Assembly (NCBI RefSeq): GCF_001894745.1
Contig: NZ_BBYF01000017.1
Coordinates: 62,001-126,000, forward strand
Length of the DNA: 64,000 bases
DNA from: Paenibacillus sp. NAIST15-1
GTDB lineage: Bacteria > Bacillota > Bacilli > Paenibacillales > Paenibacillaceae
Direction of reading: 5' to 3'
The notes beneath the pieces were generated by a model. The model had not been told where the DNA came from. It saw only the letters and a list, made by a program, of their open reading frames with translations, and searched no databases. A program made the position numbers and the translations under genes. The stretch's first letter is position 1; each line of letters begins with the position of its first letter. Shown piece after piece: positions 62,174 through 64,000 of the stretch.

Positions 62174-62207
62174 GCAGCTTGGAGATTTTTCACCAAGCTG
62201 CTTTTTT
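62174..62207 (+). terminator. Rho-independent terminator
   Basis: GCAGCTTGG pairs perfectly with CCAAGCTGC around a 10-base loop and is followed by six T. Confidence 0.9.
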
Positions 62208-62344
62208 GCATGTTGCTCGAGTTGCAGCCATTCATTTATGGACATTCGACCGGCTAATCAGAGAATGTTATGATATTCACAACACGATAGAAGCGAAGCA
62301 ACAACCTAGCAGCAGCAACGGCAATGAAAAGAAGGTGTGTTAAC

Positions 62345-63544
62345 GTGTACTTTGATCGTGAAACGATTCGAAATAGATTGCATGCCCAATTGAAATCGAA
62401 CGGGCACATTATTGGCGTAGCAGCCGGTGCAGGGATTTCGGCTAAATATGCGGTAAAGGGCGGCGCCGATTTCATTTTGGCATTGAATTCGGGGCGCTTC
62501 AGACAGATGGGCTTAAGCTCTCTAGGGGGACTGCTCCCATTTGGGAACTGCAATGAGCTCGTCATGGAATTTGGCTCGAAGGAAATTGTACCGCTCGTCA
62601 GAGAGGTACCGGTGATGTTCGGGTTATGCGCAACAGATCCGACAATTCAGTTGGAGGCGTACATTCAAGAAATTCAGAATAAAGGATTCTCGGGAATCAA
62701 CAATTACCCTACCGTTGGACTGATTGGTGGACAATTCGGCGAGGCGCTAGAAGAAGCGGGTATCAGCTTCGAGTCGGAAGTGGAAGCGATCCGTATCGCA
62801 AGCGGGATGGGCATGTTCACGATTGCGTTCGTGTTCAACCGGGAACAGGCGCACCTGATGGCAGCAGCCGGTGCAGATGTAATCTGTGCTCACTTAGGAT
62901 TTACGAAGGGCGGCGTATTAGGTGCGGCGAAGGTGCTCTCTTTAAAGGCAGCCGCAGACTTGGCGGCGCAGATTTTCCAAGTGAGCGATAAAATCAATCC
63001 GAATGTGATCAAGATGATCTATGGCGGTCCAGTCAATACGCCGGCTGATGTGAAATATATGTATGACAATACGAGCGCAGTCGGGTACTTGGGCGGCTCA
63101 TCATTTGAGCGAATTCCTTCAGAGGCGGCGATTACGAAGACTGCGATTGATTTTAAGGAAGTTGGGGTAACGGAGCAAGACAAGCTGCTTCATAAAATGC
63201 TCGAAGGGGTGACGAAGCATTACGATTATGTGCAGTTCGTGAAGGAATACGTTGAGGCGAACTACATGCATGATATTTCGTTTGCAGAGCTGGCCCAAGT
63301 TGCACATCTGTCTAGAACCCATCTGAGTTATTTATTCAAGCAAGAGGTGGGATGTACATTTCCAGAATACTTGACTAGATTCAGAATCAATAAGTCGATC
63401 GAGTTGATGAAGCAGCGTCATTTAGATTTGTTGGAGCTATCTGGCTTGGTTGGCTATAACGATTATGCGCACTTCAGCAAAATGTTCAAAAAGACAACGG
63501 GATTGTCTCCAAGAGAATATCAACGGCAATACAAAAACACATGA
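62345..63544 (+). CDS. PEP-hydrolase-like TIM barrel fused to an AraC DNA-binding domain
   Basis: The protein of 399 residues has two parts. Residues about 1-275 match the TIM-barrel phosphoenolpyruvate-hydrolase-like family: IGVAAGAGISAKYAVKGGADFILALNSGRFR, FGNCNELVMEFGSKEIVPLV, PVMFGLCATDP, GADVICAHLGFTKGG. Residues about 295-395 are a full AraC helix-turn-helix pair (ISFAELAQVAHLSRTHLSYLFKQEVG and LDLLELSGLVGYNDYAHFSKMFKKTTGLSPREYQRQY). The likely start is GTG at 62345, seven bases after GAAGGTG; an ATG at 62324 precedes that site. A Tm-1-like gene follows, and the barrel may sense its substrate to regulate it. Confidence 0.8.
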   Translation: MYFDRETIRNRLHAQLKSNGHIIGVAAGAGISAKYAVKGGADFILALNSGRFRQMGLSSLGGLLPFGNCNELVMEFGSKEIVPLVREVPVMFGLCATDPTIQLEAYIQEIQNKGFSGINNYPTVGLIGGQFGEALEEAGISFESEVEAIRIASGMGMFTIAFVFNREQAHLMAAAGADVICAHLGFTKGGVLGAAKVLSLKAAADLAAQIFQVSDKINPNVIKMIYGGPVNTPADVKYMYDNTSAVGYLGGSSFERIPSEAAITKTAIDFKEVGVTEQDKLLHKMLEGVTKHYDYVQFVKEYVEANYMHDISFAELAQVAHLSRTHLSYLFKQEVGCTFPEYLTRFRINKSIELMKQRHLDLLELSGLVGYNDYAHFSKMFKKTTGLSPREYQRQYKNT

Positions 63545-63666
63545 ACATCGTACAAATATACATGAATCAGAATCAGAATCGCCCTATACTTGAATTGTAA
63601 GCCGGCTTAGGTAGTTCATATAGATCAGTACTTCATATACTTCCACTTCATAAGGAGGTTGTTATA

Positions 63667-64000
63667 TTGAAAACAGTGGCGATAGTCGGTACGTTCGATT
63701 CCAAAGGAGAAGAGTTTTTGTATGTGAAGGAAATTCTAGAAGGGCTTGGATTGAATACGCTTACGATTCATAGTGGAGTATTTGATCCGATGTTCGTTCC
63801 CGATGTATCGAACGAGGAAGTGGCTAGAGAGGTGCGGGCGGATATTCATGAAATCGCCTCCAAGAAGGATCGCGCCTTAGCAACCGAAGTGTTGGCCCAA
63901 GGAATGGAGAAGCTGATTCCAAGGTTGTATTCGGAAGGGAAGTTCGATGGCATCCTCTCCTTCGGCGGCTCTGGCGGTACTTCTATTGTAACGCCAGGAA
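63667..64000 (+). CDS. Tm-1-like (UPF0261) ATP-binding protein, 5' part cut by window edge
   Basis: A TTG at 63667, eight bases after AAGGAGG, opens a frame that runs to the window end (111 codons). It reads KTVAIVGTFDSKGEEFLYVKEILEG, IHSGVFDPMFVPDVSNEEVA and ILSFGGSGGTSIVTPG, the N-terminal ATP-binding half of Tm-1-like proteins. In tomato Tm-1 this half is fused to a TIM barrel related to the preceding gene. In bacteria the two are often neighbouring genes, here with an added AraC domain. Confidence 0.85.
   Translation, partial: MKTVAIVGTFDSKGEEFLYVKEILEGLGLNTLTIHSGVFDPMFVPDVSNEEVAREVRADIHEIASKKDRALATEVLAQGMEKLIPRLYSEGKFDGILSFGGSGGTSIVTPG

Overview
The window reads as chromosomal DNA from a Gram-positive, Paenibacillus-like bacterium (order Bacillales, family Paenibacillaceae). 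The support is: strong AGGAGG-type ribosome sites; frequent TTG and GTG starts; many AraC-type regulators; an LplABC-style sugar importer with a very large membrane AraC sensor; a BcrC-type undecaprenyl pyrophosphate phosphatase; a Bacillus-type signal peptidase I; and secreted enzymes carrying fibronectin type III and chitin-binding modules. No tRNA, rRNA, CRISPR array or complete insertion sequence was found.

Layout. 1-0.5 kb: the end of a YcaO cyclodehydratase from a thiazole/oxazole-modified peptide (TOMM) cluster that lies mostly upstream. 0.8-7 kb: an HD hydrolase, a J-like/TPR membrane protein paired with a DUF1266 protein, an AraC regulator, a DHA2 exporter and an acetyltransferase. 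7-12.6 kb: Lrp regulator divergent from TauE/DUF1634, then ThyX, BcrC, a conserved hypothetical and an alpha/beta hydrolase. 12.8-21.6 kb: accessory and partly decayed DNA, with a lipoprotein, a chimera of three truncated genes (secreted protein, TnpB, PhzF), two secreted serine hydrolases, several acetyltransferases, a truncated pgsA-like start and a phosphatase. Two diverged copies of a ~77-bp repeat lie at 13.8 and 17.8 kb.

21.9-31.1 kb: a carbohydrate uptake and catabolism operon (epimerase, DHDPS-family aldolase, binding lipoprotein, two permeases, AraC sensor, dehydrogenase), with a CcpA cre-like site before the binding protein. 31.4-35.5 kb: HD hydrolase, transglutaminase, AraC regulator, acetyltransferase, RidA and a frameshifted GrpB. 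35.6-38.7 kb: a membrane protein with an FtsK-gamma-like domain and two AAA domains of CbbX/SpoVK type that have both lost the Walker motifs, followed by a zinc-ribbon membrane protein and a YdcF protein. 38.7-42.4 kb: PAP2 protein, multidrug exporter, membrane protein and signal peptidase I.

42.6-48.1 kb (minus strand): a five-gene sugar-phosphate uptake operon with its own two-component system, binding lipoprotein and UhpT/PgtP-type transporter. 48.4-57 kb: MHYT-PAS-GGDEF-EAL protein, a chitin-active LPMO, an ABC exporter with a two-component system, and a DinB protein. 57.5-59.8 kb: a secreted PQQ-type sugar dehydrogenase. 59.8-62.2 kb: an AT-rich insertion-like patch with IS4-family and LysE relics flanking a TetR regulator and an unknown protein. 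Three 13-bp palindromes spaced exactly 25 bp apart sit over its promoter. 62.3-64 kb: a PEP-hydrolase-like TIM barrel fused to an AraC DNA-binding domain, followed by the start of a Tm-1-like (UPF0261) gene cut by the window edge.

The strongest candidates for undescribed biology are the tandem pseudo-AAA protein (35.6-37.5 kb), the phased three-operator TetR cassette with its unknown cargo (60-61.6 kb), and the TIM-barrel/AraC fusion beside the Tm-1-like gene.
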